Source: Hydrangea macrophylla | Taxonomy: Eukaryota > Streptophyta > Magnoliopsida > Cornales > Hydrangeaceae | NCBI GenBank assembly: GCA_033977485.1 | Contig: CM066998.1 | Span: 58,494,274-58,558,273, forward strand | Direction of reading: 5' to 3' | Length of the DNA: 64,000 nt | Shown here: positions 1 through 11,700 of the stretch, one piece after another | Layout of the letters: each line of letters starts with the position of its first letter | Numbering within the stretch: position 1 is the first letter of the stretch | The notes under the pieces: generated by a model | Databases searched by the model: none | The model's input: the letters and a program-made list of their open reading frames with translations, nothing else | Told to the model about the DNA's origin: nothing | Translations under genes and position numbers: made by a program

Positions 1-1700
1 TTCTGTTTAATAGTTTTCCCCAAACAGAACCTTAACAGTACTTAAAAGTTGAACCAAACAATCCCTTAACACAAAACAAACAAAACCAGAATCTGCCAGA
101 TATCGCGCGCGCGCGGGCTGCTCGCACGAGGGGTCGCTCGCGCGATATGCCCCATTTTCATTTTATATAAACTTTTCTGTCTGTCTGAAAAAGCCAAGGT
201 CGCGCGCGCGGATCGCTCGCTCGAAAGGTCCCTCGCGCGACCTTCGCTTGCGCGACCTGCCTAAATTTCATTTTATATATATAAACTCTTCTGTCTGTCT
301 GGGGAAACGAGGATCGCGCGCGCAGGCCGCTCGCGCGAGGGGTCTCTCGCGCGGTCCGTTCGCGCGATCTTCGCGCACGTGATCGTGGCGCGAGTTTTAC
401 TGAGGCTTCTTCTTCCCCGCAGAAACTGCTCTGTTCAGTAAAACAGGGTCTATTTTGACCCATTTCAAATCTGTAAGTATATAGATCATATAGTATATGG
501 TTTTCTTCATTTTTCCACAAGGATTAAGAATCCATTATCAATTTAACATGATTTAAACTATAGCTCTCCAATTTCATGAAAAATCAAAACATGTCAAAAC
601 TAATTTCCTTATATACTTTCTCATGTGATCAAATTAAACTCTAATACTTTAAACATGGCATGTAGGATGTATAATCTTTCATATTTCATTCTAACAACGG
701 ATTTTGGTTGAGTTTGGAAAATTGTGATTTTGAAGCTCAAGCTTCCATGGACGAATTTAGCAATGGAGGATCATTAATACATACACAAATTCAGTAACTA
801 AGCATGAATTTACATTCTAGAGTGAGTTTAGAATACTCACTGATATAGAGATGGAAGAAGTTGTTGAGAAAGAATCAAGATTAAGCAAATAAGAAATCCA
901 ATCAAAGCTTGCAAGCTATGGTGATGAGCTTCCTCTCTCTAAATCAACTCTCTGTGTTTCTCTCCAAATCTCTGAGTTTTAGTTTGTAAAGGAAATTGTG
1001 CAGCTTGTGAAATGAGAGTGTGAGATATAAATAGCAAACTACAACTTGGTGCCCAAGTTGTTTCAAGTTTACTCTACAAATTACTTTTAATTCAATTTAG
1101 TTAAACTAACTAATATACATGAAGTGCACAGCCTAAACATGAGCTGCTATAACTATATACATACGTATATACATAAATGGTTAACTCCCCAGCTCAACCA
1201 AGAGCCAAGCATAGATTAGTAGGGGCCAACTAGTGTTGTTTGGGAATTGCAACTTTAGGCACAACATTTACACACACAAGCTATATATACCAAACAAGGC
1301 CTAAGGCAATCATTAGTTGCCATAAATAGATATAAAGCAAATGCCCAATCAGTCACTTCCAAAATCTGTGGAAGTTCACACAGCGTGGACAGTTTTGGAA
1401 GTAAACTGGTATTTTCGGGGCGCGGTGGTCACCACAAAAATACAGAAATTTCATTTTAGTGTAAGAATCGATTGCCCGGTTTTATAAAAATACTGGTTTA
1501 GTCAAAAGTAAACTTCTCCACCGTTTTGAAATACAGATTTGAAATCCAGCATAAGCGTTACTATATTTATAGGAATTACGGTTTGGCCCCGATAAGAATT
1601 CAAACATGAAATTAAGCGAGAAATAAATTCTACACATAAGGATTAAAATAAAAGCAGACCATGTATATTTAATTTAAAATATGACAATGCAATTAGATGA
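1..1700 (-). mobile_element. LTR-like retrotransposon sequence, incomplete
   Basis: No host gene is visible here. Read on the minus strand, the stretch looks like the promoter and leader part of a plant LTR: an AT-rich upstream zone, a TATA-like box near 1022-1039 (gagatataaatagc on +), then a CT-rich leader with short untranslatable frames, and a CpG-rich tandem repeat at the far end. No matching second LTR, PBS or target duplication was found, and the left end runs off the window, so the class is open. It could also be an unrelated repeat. Confidence 0.35.
95..395. repeat. CpG-rich tandem repeat, about 2.5 units
   Basis: Units of about 125 bp alternate a very CpG-rich block (runs of CGCG and CTCGCGCGA) with a conserved AT-rich spacer containing ttcattttatat and cttctgtctgtctg. 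Spacers are at roughly 152-200 and 266-301. The composition is unlike everything else in the window. A 120-residue open frame on the minus strand across it is Arg/Ser rich only because of the repeat and is not called as a gene. Confidence 0.75.
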
Positions 1701-1705
1701 AAATG

Positions 1706-2230
1706 CAGGTTATTACAAAACCAAACAAGCAACAAAAATAAAGAAAATAACAAGCAAAAGCAAAATAACTAAATGTACAATAGATAAGGAAGCATAAGCG
1801 ACCGCAGAAAATAGTACTCCGCCAACTGCACGAGGAATCCACCACTACGCCACAAGAACCACCGCGTAGAGAAATTCGGAACCTAGGACAACTTCAAACT
1901 TGTAGATGGTAAAGACCACCCAAAGAAAGAAGACGGCACAAAGCCAAACCCGAACAAATGAAGAAGCTTCGCCAAAGGAGGCAACCGAAGTTGCTTGAAA
2001 AGCTTCCATGGTAGCAAAAGTTGTACCATGGAAAGCAACACAACTGTAGAAGAGAGCTCCAAAGCCACCAATCATAAGCCAATGAAGACCAAAAAGCCAA
2101 TCTACTGTTGCAAGACTGGTCTGGGCAACATCTACCATCTTGAACCCAAAGAGAAACCATGCTAGATAAGGAAAGCAACCTCTTCAAAGGAAGGTGAAAA
2201 GCTTCGCAGAGGAAGCGGATGAGCCAAACA
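1706..2230 (-). mobile_element. LINE 3' tail, older copy
   Basis: This region is about 80% similar by eye, over some 300 bp, to the insert at 49856-50193, which ends in a poly(A) tail on the minus strand and has a target duplication. Here the tail itself is lost, and similarity starts at the run with aaaaccaaacaagc and goes on past the point where the other copy is truncated. Open frames of up to 97 residues on the minus strand are hydrophobic and match no family that I recognise, so they are probably not translated. Confidence 0.5.
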
Positions 2231-2270
2231 GACCCTCATTTGGATTGGGACAAAACATAGAGGAAGAGGG

Positions 2271-2329
2271 TGAGAGAGAGAGAAAGATCTAGAGAGAGAG
2301 AGAGAAAGAGAGGGGGGGGGGGGGGGGGG
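2271..2329. repeat. AG microsatellite followed by a G run
   Basis: An interrupted (GA)n tract leads directly into an unbroken run of about 19 G. Long G runs are prone to sequencing and assembly error. Confidence 0.9.
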
Positions 2330-2649
2330 TTCAGAGAAGGATGTTGAGAACAGCGGGGAAGAGGAAGGAGGCGGCTAGGGCAACAAATTACATCTTAACT
2401 CTCTCTAGAAAATCTATAACATTGTTTTGCGCTTTATAATAATGGTAGGATCATTTTGACATCCTATCAAGTAGGTCTATTGATGTCTAGAAAACCACGT
2501 ATAAGATGCAAATTTAAGTACATCACTGCTCATAAGAGGAAGGGATAGAGGAGAGAAAAGGGATATGGCGTTTGAACTGAGAGAAGGGATAGAGGATAGA
2601 GAAGGGATATGGTGTTGTTTGGTTCGAAAAAAAATGTGATGGTGACGGT

Positions 2650-3135
2650 TAGGAGTGGGCATTCGGTCGGTTCGATTTTGGCCATATTTCGTTGAGGCTT
2701 TGTTCGATTCGATTGGAGGAATTCGGAACCGACAACCGACCGAAATATATTTCGGCGTATTCGATTCGGTAAACCAAAAGTTTTAATTCGGCTCGGTTTT
2801 AAAATTTGGCTAACCGAATTGTAAAAAAAATAATCAAAATGGCTAGTCTTTTTCCTTTTTGCGCAACTTTTTGTGTTTTTCCCCCCTTTTCTTCCATATT
2901 GCAAAGAAAACATATTTTTCTTTTATTTTCAATTGTAAAAATACTTATAATTTTACTATATATAATTATATATAATATATATTAATGTTAATTCATTTTT
3001 TTAGTTCAGTTAGGTTTTACCTATAGGGTACCCGATAACCGAACTGAAATTTTTAACTAAAATATCTAAACTAAAATAGATATTTAGTTCGGTTCGGTTT
3101 GATTTTCGGTTAATCGAACTACTTGCCCACCCCTA
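2650..3135. mobile_element. hAT-type MITE
   Basis: The 486-bp element starts TAGGAGTGGGCA and ends TGCCCACCCCTA, an imperfect 12-bp terminal inverted repeat. It is flanked by gtgacggt (2642-2649) and gtgacgac (3136-3143), an 8-bp target duplication with 6 of 8 matching. The interior is AT rich with repeated ttcggt motifs and no coding frame. This fits non-autonomous hAT elements of the widespread 'GGGGTGGGCA' type. Confidence 0.75.
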
Positions 3136-3275
3136 GTGACGACTTTAATTTGTATCGGTCATTTTAATCCCTTTTATAAACAATGTCAATCATTTTGGAC
3201 TTTAAGTAGATCAATAATGCTAGGTGTACACACTTTTTGACACATTGTGCTTTAAATGCATGTATCTTATGTTAT

Positions 3276-3842
3276 TTGAATTTTTCACAATTTTCTGTGC
3301 ACCACTTACACAGCATGTGGTTAGGCCTATTTTCACAATTTTCTGTGCACCACTTACCCCATGTGGTTAGGCCTATTTTCACTTTACCCCCTGTGGTTCA
3401 AAAGTGGACACTTAATCCCCCTGTGGTTTCGGATTAAAGTGAAACTATTAAGATTTCCCTCGAAGCTGATGAAAAAACTCTAAAATTGGCTAAACATATT
3501 AACACTTAGCCCCCTTTGGGAGGTTAATTTTGGGGTTAATCCTCTATGTGGAGTTAATGTTGTCATTTAGCCCACCTATGTGGGGCTAATTTTTAACACT
3601 TAATCCCTATGGGAGGGCTAATTTTGGGATTAACTGCCTATGTACAGTTAATTTTAACACTTAAACTTTCTATGTGAGGCTAATTTTAACACTAAATCTT
3701 CATATGGGGCTATTTTGAGAGAAATCTTAATAGTTTCACTTTAGTCTAAAACCACAAGGGGGTTATGTGTTCACTTTGAACCACAGGGGGTGTTAAAGTG
3801 AAAATGGGCCAAACCATAGGTGGGTAAAATGTAATTAACCAA
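3276..3842. mobile_element. MITE with long inverted arms, probably MULE-type
   Basis: Two inverted arms of about 90 bp (3370-3465 and 3715-3810) share the motifs tttcactttaccccctgtgg and aaagtgaaactattaagatt. Between them lie five or six degenerate tandem units of 40-50 bp built from 'taacacttaatcc...tatgtgggggctaattttgggg'. At the left edge a 54-bp segment containing ttttctgtgcaccacttac is duplicated in tandem (about 3281-3334 and 3335-3384). No clear target duplication was found. No coding frame. Confidence 0.6.
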
Positions 3843-4798
3843 TTTTTTAAAAAGTGAATCTTACCGTTCAGGATTTGAATTATGGCCAACCGATTCACGA
3901 TTCAATTCACTATTTGATAACTTTGTGTGGGATGATTAGTTAGCATACCCTGCACTAGAAGAGATGACAATGAAATGTTTGTCAATTTACAACAAACAAA
4001 CAATTGTTATCTTTTGCTGCTTTTTGTATTCATATATACCTTCCTTGGGCAGTCAGTCTTATTAGAGTGATTTTGGTGTTCTCTGTATGTATGTGCAGAT
4101 CCATTTGCAGAGGCAAATGCTGAGGACTCAAGCACTGGTTCAAAGGAGTACGTGCATATCCGTATACAGCAGCGCAATGGTAGGAAAAGCCTGACCATTG
4201 TCCAGGGTTTAAAGAAGGAATTCAGCTACAATAAGATACTCAAGGACCTTAAGAAGGAGTTTTACTGCAATGGTACTGTTGTCCAAGACCCAGAGCTGGG
4301 AAAGGTGAGCTCTTGTTTTACATTGTTAAATTATACTACTCTATTTTATTTTCTTCATTTGGGTTTTTATGTTTCTTCTACGTTTTCTAAAAAACTCGTT
4401 GACGTATTTAGGTAATCCAACTTCAAGATGACCAGCGAAAGAACGTCTCATCTCAACCTTTCTTGTTCAGGTAAATATGTTACTACTGTACTCAAATACC
4501 CAGGGCCGGCCCTTGGGCCAGGCGGCCCAAGCGGCTGCCTTGGGCCTCAGTTTTTTTTTTTTTTTTTACCACCTATACTTAAGAGACTAAGAGATAGAGA
4601 AACAAAGGCCCATAGGCCCCATACATATGTAAGTATGTAACATATTACATACGTGACATACATCTCTCACTCCTCTCCCTCTCTCATCGTCTCTCACAGA
4701 ATCACAGTCTCACTTTACCATCGTCTCTCCAACTCTCTCGTCTCCGGTCTCCCTAGTCAATCCCTCCGACGGCCGGCCCTCCGGCCCCTCCCTCTTGG

Positions 4799-5200
4799 TC
4801 ATGGTGTGGTGAAGCCTTGAAGGTGAGTATTGTATTTGTGTATTCACTGTAATATTGATGTATTGAACATTTGAACCCTAACTTTTTTTTTTTCTTATCT
4901 TTTCTAAGTTTTCTTCTAATTTCTTGATTTTCTTCCTAACTATTTCTTTTTCTTTAGATTTTAGAACAATCAGGACTCATGGTGTGGTGAACCAAGTGAA
5001 GCCTGAAGGTGAGTATAAGAGTATTGTGTATTCACTGTAATACTAAATACTGTATTGAACCCTAATTTTTTTTTTCTTATCTTTTATAAGTTTTCTTCTA
5101 ATTTCTTGATTATCTTCCTAACTTCTTTTTTTTCTTCAGATTTTAGAACAATCAGGAGATTCAGGACTCATGGTGTGGTGAAGGTGAGTATTGTGTATTC
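4799..5200 (+). repeat. Tandem repeat inside hAT element
   Basis: Two full units and one partial unit of about 170 bp each contain the series ggtgtggtgaa...ggtgagta...attcactgtaat...tttagaacaatcaggactca. Each unit carries a GGTGAGTA-like 5' splice signal and a T-rich stretch, so the repeat looks like a duplicated exon-intron border upstream of the transposase. Confidence 0.7.
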
Positions 5201-5872
5201 ACTCAGATTTGATGTTGTGTTCAAATTACTTTTTTTTGGGTGAACTGATCAATCATTCAGAGAGTGATTTGAAGATTTATTCATTTTAAAATTGAATTGG
5301 GTTAAGAGTAGTTGTGACTTTTGCACTATAAGACCCAATTCTTTCACAATCTGCGCAAGACCACTTTGAGTGGTTGTGACTTTCCACTTTCCAGTTTCCA
5401 CTACAAGACATAATGTCATAACTCTTTGAAAGAATTGTGACTTTTTGGAAAAAGCCACATGCACTTCTATAAATACAAATCTGAGTTTCCAATTAAAGTA
5501 CTTTTCCATATATACAAAAATATAGATACAAAGACCATCTCTCTTACTCTTTGAATAGTCATTAGCCACTGAGAAAAGATTTAACAGTTGGAAGTTTTTC
5601 ATTTTTGCTAAGTGTAAAACTTCGGTACTTAATTTTTCAGTTTTACTATATGTGGCACTAAGGTAATAATGTCTATATTTGATAGTAAGGTAATAAGGTA
5701 TTAATGCTGTAGCAATTACTATTTTGACCATCTAAGAGTTTGTACATAATGCATACAAGTTGTAGATTATATATAGATAGATATAGAGAAGAAACTACAA
5801 TAAAGGTGACCCCTTTCTTTTATCCTTCATCTGTTTGGAACTTTTATAGAAGTACACCAAAACCTGATCCTA

Positions 5873-6685
5873 TTGAATGCTGTTAACAAAATAAGCAAAA
5901 TCATGCAAACAGAGGACATGCAGATTGATGTTGCTATAGATCTATTAAGAGGACTCATATGTTTTTTTGAAAGATATAGAGAAAATGGATTTGAAAAAGC
6001 TATGATTGAGGCTAAAGAGATTGCAATTAGAATGGAAGTTGAACCTATTTTTCGTGAACGGCGTGTCATTCGTAGAAAGAAACAATTTGATGAGAGTGGT
6101 AGTGAAGAGATGACACAATCAGCCGAAGAATCATTTAGAGTCAATTACTTCATATACATAGTTGATCAAGCCCTTTCTTCACTCAAGAGTAGATTTGAAC
6201 AATTTCAACAATATGATGATTCTTTTGGATTCTTGTTTAATTTGGAGAGGTTGAAGTCTGCAGATAATGATAGTTTGAAGTGTTCATGTATTAACCTTGA
6301 AGATCTCCTAAAGCATGACATGGTTTCTGATATTAATGGGATAGAATTATTTTCAGAACTCAAAATCTTAAGAGAAGCTTTACCAAGAGGAACAAGAAAG
6401 GCAGTTGAAGTATTAAATTTTATAAAGAGGCTAGATTATTGTTTTCCAAATGCTTGGATTGCTTATAGAGTATTATTGACTATACCAGTGACTGTCGCAT
6501 CTGCTGAGAGAAGCTTCTCAAAGTTGAAGTTGATCAAATCGTATCTACGGTCGACAATGTCACAAGAGAGATTGAATGGATTGGCTATGATATCAATTGA
6601 AAAAAAATTGTTGGAGAAGCTTGATTGGAACCCTTTAATTGATACTTTTGCAGCTCAAAATGCAAGGCGGTCACATTTACTTTGA
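5873..6685 (+). pseudogene. hAT transposase, C-terminal half
   Basis: A 270-residue frame resembles plant transposases annotated as 'zinc finger MYM-type protein 1-like / TTF-type'. It contains the FREKR-like segment (here FRERRVIRRKKQFDE, residues about 62-76) and, at about residues 190-255, the hAT dimerisation region with AYRVLLTIPVTVASAERSFSKLKLIK and SYLRSTMSQERLNGLAMISIE. Full-length relatives are roughly 700-800 residues with an N-terminal zinc finger and a DDE core; both are mostly absent here. The upstream sequence has frame-broken matches only. The first ATG is taken for convenience; the true reading frame starts further up and is interrupted by a stop. Confidence 0.85.
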
Positions 6686-7459
6686 TGTAAGCTTGCTTGG
6701 AACACTTTAATTATGTGCTTATCCTCTCATTTTAATAAAATTATTTTGCACTTATAAAATTATGTGCTTATGAAACTTTATGTATAGAGAGGTCTAGAGG
6801 GGCCCTGTTTTAAAGTTTGCTTGAGGCCCCGACAAATTTTAGGAATCTCAGGACCGGCCCTGCAAATACCCACTTTTGGGTCCCACCCATTTGAGGTATT
6901 TGGAAAGGAAGGGCCAACCTGAAAGAAAAGGTGGCTAGCCTCAGAGTTAAACCTGGATTTCTGTGTGTTGGCCTTATTTCAACCTTTACTAATAAATTGT
7001 GCAGTTTTCCTAGTTCTCTTTTTTACTGAAATGATTCCTTGGTTTGTGCGCTAATAAACCGTTGTTTGATTTGTGGATTTATTGGGCAAAAGAAAAAAAT
7101 AAAATACTGAGGAAGACACTTCTCTTTAGTTGCGAGAAGTGAAATTAAATAAGGTAATAAAATAACCGAAATATTTTGAAATTTGCGAGTCACCCCGTCC
7201 TCTTGTCTAGAGTTCCTAATATATTTTGAAATTTTCTAATGTAATTTAAGCAGGGAGCAAACAGTTGCAAAGCACAAGGACAAAATTCCCCCCCCTTTTT
7301 TTTTTTTTTTTGGTTTATTTTTTGCCTTCTCCGTTTCCTTTTTCCCTTTCCTGCTGTAAATCCGCAGATCAAACAAAGACTAAGGTTCTGCTTTGATTTG
7401 ATTCTGTCATACAGGCTGGGATTGTGAAGAAGGAACGCATCAAGATTCATGGTTTTTAA

Positions 7460-8373
7460 AAAAATCACATCATTGGCGGCAGATTGATCTCCGAGTTCCG
7501 ACCGCTGCCATATTGAATGTGTAGATATAGAGCTCCTGAATATATGCCTATTGCCTGTGTGTGTTTCCAATCTTTGTTAACTTACCACTTTTCATCTTTG
7601 TTAAAGTTGTGCTCTATTCTTGTTTAAGCGTTTAGGTACAACCAGTGTTTGCAGTCCTAGTTAAGTGCATCCCCATGTGTGGCTGTAAGGATTATGGACT
7701 GTTGCTCTGCCTTGTTTATGGAAAATAATGATATTAACTGCAATGAATTGGAATTTTATGTTTCCCTGTTTTCATTATTGAGTTTTGACAAAATATTGAG
7801 TTTGGAAGTCTGCCAAGTTTGATTCATTTCTCTCATGGCTTGATTTAAGAAAACTGTTAAACTTTAAGAAAAACTTTAATTGAATAATTTAGTGACTTTA
7901 GGAGAAAAAATGTTCGATGTAAGGGTTATTTTGATGTTCTTGTTGTCTCAATAAGATGTCATTACTTAAAGGGATATTAGGTCATAGACCCCTAAAAATT
8001 ATGTGTATTAGTCAAAGAAAATTATGCGATTTGGCCATTTTTTAAAAAGCCCCTCGCTACCCTTTTTTTTTTTTTCAGCGAAAACTCTATCTGACAGACA
8101 AAAACAGATAATATTATCTGTTCGTAAACAGAAAATATTACAAAAATGATGATAATTTCCTCATGTTTTTGGCCTATTGCGACGATTTTTATTTTTATTT
8201 TTTTGGTTGTATTTTATGTATTTCTTTAAGATCTATGCATTCGCTTTGAAAATTTTACAAAAAAAAAGATAAGTTATAGTTTGATTTTGAGATTTTATCT
8301 GTCTAACAGATAATATTATTTGTTTGCAGAACTTAAACCACCACAACTTTCACAATTTTTGGGCTATTTGGGC

Positions 8374-8404
<31 letters not shown>

Positions 8405-8774
8405 CATTTTGTATTTTTTCAAGATCTATGCATCTATGGTGCATTTGGTGCCAATTTTACGAAATAAATATGTTTTATTATATTTATGCGAAAAAACACA
8501 GTTTTTCATATTTGTTAACTGTATTTCATGGTCATTATTGTTCTTGTTTGATAGATCTCATTTTACTGATTTCAAAATATCAAATTTAATGAAAAGTTAT
8601 AGCAATTTGAAGTTGTTTACGTATAGAATGGAACTAATGTGTTAAAGAAAGTAACATGAATTTTAGCTTGGAAGGATTTTATTTGAGAGAGCTGTAGCCA
8701 AAAGCTCCCTTGTTAAAATATGTATCTCTGTGTACATGCTTACACATCAACATTGTTTCGATGTGCAAGCAAAG
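7460..8774 (+). other. eIF1 3' UTR and spacer
   Basis: Sequence to about 7760 looks like the eIF1 3' untranslated region (T-rich, no repeats). Beyond it lies AT-rich spacer. Two segments, about 8085-8270 and 8283-8465, are diverged direct copies sharing acagataatattat, tttgggctatt and aagatctatgcat. An (ATT)n microsatellite occupies 8378-8404 within the second. No gene seen. Confidence 0.55.
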
Positions 8775-11700
8775 TGTAGCAACCTGTATTTTCGCGCCCC
8801 TAATAATAAATAAAATGTCAGTTTTTATTTCTATTACTTTATATTTAATCTAGTTGTGGTATTATGTGCATGAATAAATAATAACTATGTTGTTATATAC
8901 AAAAGCAATGCCAATCTTATTTTACTAACGGTACATCATTTTTATAGTGATGTTATTTCTATAAATATTATATATTAGTTTTAGTAGTTGTTAACCCAAT
9001 GACATTAATTTTGTGACCCCTTAGTAATTTTAATTGAATTTATTATGCTTAAGACTGCGCCCCTAAGTTACCCCATAGTTTGGTATTAAAACTAGTAATA
9101 AATATTTTATCACATTGCCTACATTTTTGGTTCTCAATATTTATTTGGGGTATTTTTCTAGACTACCCGAACCAACCTAATTGAACTAACTGATCAAACT
9201 GATTAACTAACCAGATGAATTATTCACAATCTGATTGACTGTATCAATCAACTCACCAGTTGTTAATATTCTCGCCATCATCACCTTCAAATAAATGAGC
9301 TTGCAACTTGCAAAGCTCATGATTGTCTTCCCTATAAGTGTATTCACACTTTGCAAACACAATCATGACTCTCAACAAAGCAATTCACACAAGCATAGCA
9401 TTACTTACTATTATATATAATTTTCAAAGCACTCCAGTAGCTCTCCCTCTCACTCTCGGCATATACATATCCACATCAATCATCAAAGAGTTTCTTTATT
9501 CTTCTCATAATTGCATCCAATGGTTTATGGAGCAAATGGGCAATAATGCTGAAAGCATTATCTATGTTCACACTTACAAGAATCATTACCTTGCCTATAT
9601 ATACTAACATAATCACACAAATGAAAGGGACCCATATTAGTAATCATTGGCATTACTCTCAGTATATTCACATACACATACATTTGGAAGCCTAAGCTTT
9701 CAAAAGCTCTTCCTCTCTCTCTCTCTCTCGGATCATATATATATACACACCCACATATACCTCTCAAGCTCTATTAACCTCCCTCACTCTCAAGCACAAA
9801 CACACATATACAATCTGCTGGAGATCCATATATATATAACATCACAGCAAGTGACAAGAGCTCCATAGCCATTGAAGCTTATATTTCGGAAATTTTCGTC
9901 TTTTCTTCGGCAAGCCGCGCCGCTCAAACTAACGCTCGGTGAGTCTCTCGAACCCACTCATAATGTAGTATTTGTCATTACACACAAGCCGGGGGAATCA
10001 AAAGTATGTATAGACGCCTATATACGTATATATAGCCATGGAGGTCCAAAATTAGCGGTACCAAAAATGTTAACGAAAACTAATTCCGTAAATTGAAAAT
10101 AAAAGTGTATGATCATAGTAGGTTCCCTTATAAATAGTTTGTTGATTGGTTGAGTTCTTGACCCCCAAAAGTGAAATTGTGTATTTACCCTAACTTTAAA
10201 ATTCTGGAGATTTTTAATTAAAATTCAGAATATATAAGTTAGATTTTTGGAATCCTTGCGAAAAATCGAGCAACTTTCATATAAGACTCGTCGCAATCCG
10301 ATAAGTAACGAGAAAGATATAATAACTTTAAGAAGTTTTAAAAACATAGCCAAACGGAGCCTTAACCAGAAGTTGCAGAAATTTGGAGAAGACGATGCAC
10401 TGTTGTAAATTAGCTTGACTTTCGTAGTAGTTAAGTATTTAATTCTGGTGGATTTAAAGTAAGATTTACTTTGACAGAATGGTTTGGGGTATTGTTTTCC
10501 AACCTTGAGGTTGGGGGTTCAAACCTTGTTAGCTACATATTATTTTGTTACTTATTCCTTTTAGGAGTATTTAAATATTTAATTCTGTTAGCTTAAATTA
10601 AAACGAAGATACAAGTGTCAGAGTGGGTTGGTGCATTGTTTATCAACCTTGAGATCAAGGGTTTAACCCTTGATATGTACATCTTAGATATATATATTTT
10701 TTTACATGGATTTACTTGATAAATACTTGTTTTTAAATAAATGAATAATTCTTAAATTAAGTATATTTTTATTTCGAAAATATTATTAAATAATATTTTT
10801 ATTTTATGAAATTTTGTTTAGTAATGCAAAATTATATTTATTATTTATTTCATGATAAATTAATTTATATGTATAAAATAAGTATTAGAAATACTTATTG
10901 ACCCTATTAAATTTTATATTATTATTGTTAACATGTTAGAGGTCATTTTATATAGTTGTATGAATTATCAAACTATAAAACTAGAACTTGATGCTTTTAA
11001 TAAAATAATTAGTGGCTATTTAACTGGTATTTTAATTATTCAGATATTCGTAGTATTCCCAAAATTATGGAAAAATAGAGGAATTGTATTTTGAGGACTT
11101 GTCTTTATTAAAATGTCAAAGCATGTACCCTTTACTTTTATATATTTATGTCATTAAGAAGGGCCTTATGGCTAAATTTATATGCTATTTTAATCTTCTG
11201 AAATTTGTAATAATAATTCTATGACTCCGAAAATTACGCCGTCAGCTTCCTAAGAACAAACTGAGATAAATTGGCTTACTTGATGAAAATTACGAATTTA
11301 AAACAACCACTGCCCTGATAAAGAAAATAGTAAATAGAACAAGTTACGCATTGCATAGTCGAGTTGGCATGTATGGAAAGGGGTCGTTGGTCAGCATATA
11401 TGTTGTGAGAATGTCTCGGGACGAGTAACCTTAATTATCCCAGGCTGCTTGAGATACGGTAGGTTAATTAAGAAGGATTGAGCCCAGGCCGCTTTTGATA
11501 CGGTAGGTCAATCAGAGTCTTGTGATAGCCTTAATTATTCCAGGCCGCTTCAGATACGGTAGATTAATTAAGAGGGCTGAGCCCAGGCCGCTTTTGATAC
11601 GGTAGGTCAGTCTGGTGGTAACTTTAAATTATTCCAGGCCGCTTCAGATACGGTAGATTAATTAAAGTATTCCACAGGTTATTATAACCTTGAATGTCTA

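Larger units (their letters stand above)
4501..6862 (+). mobile_element. hAT transposon in eIF1 intron
   Basis: The 2362-bp element starts CAGGGCCGGCCCT and ends AGGACCGGCCCTG, an imperfect 13-bp inverted repeat. It is flanked by a perfect 8-bp target duplication, caaatacc (4493-4500 and 6863-6870). It carries the C-terminal half of a hAT transposase at 5873-6685 and an internal tandem repeat at 4799-5200. The right terminus (CAGGGCCGGTCCTGA read inward) differs by one base from the terminus of the 901-bp MITE at 20097-20997, so both could answer to the same transposase. The element lacks the N-terminal transposase half and is probably non-autonomous. Confidence 0.95.
4099..7459 (+). pseudogene. 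SUI1: eIF1 (SUI1) translation factor gene, broken
   Basis: eIF1 binds the 40S ribosomal subunit and enforces accurate start-codon choice. Three exons are visible: 4099-4304 (phase 2, 68 full codons from PFAEANAEDS through NGTVVQDPELGK), 4412-4470 (VIQLQDDQRKNV...) and 7415-7459 (AGIVKKERIKIHGF and stop). All have GT/AG borders. The short first exon expected to encode about a dozen N-terminal residues was not found in the 4.1 kb upstream. In exon 2 of those listed, TCTCA occurs twice in tandem (4446-4450 and 4451-4455); the family length needs only one copy, so the frame shifts and reading runs into a TGA at the start of the last exon. The last intron carries a 2.4-kb hAT element. Other departures from the usual protein are T to I after KSLT, and G to D in QLQGDQ. 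A decayed copy is most likely; a sequencing error at TCTCA plus a distant first exon is the alternative. Confidence 0.85.

Noticed and set aside
158..520. 120-residue Arg/Ser-rich frame on the minus strand
   Set aside because: It runs across the CpG tandem repeat; the composition follows the repeat and no domain is present.
5249..5731. 160-residue frame on the minus strand inside the hAT element
   Set aside because: Antisense to the transposon, no domain, AT-driven composition.
9338..10096. Several 70-90-residue frames
   Set aside because: They lie inside a solo LTR with clear ends and target duplication, are CT-repeat driven and match no family.
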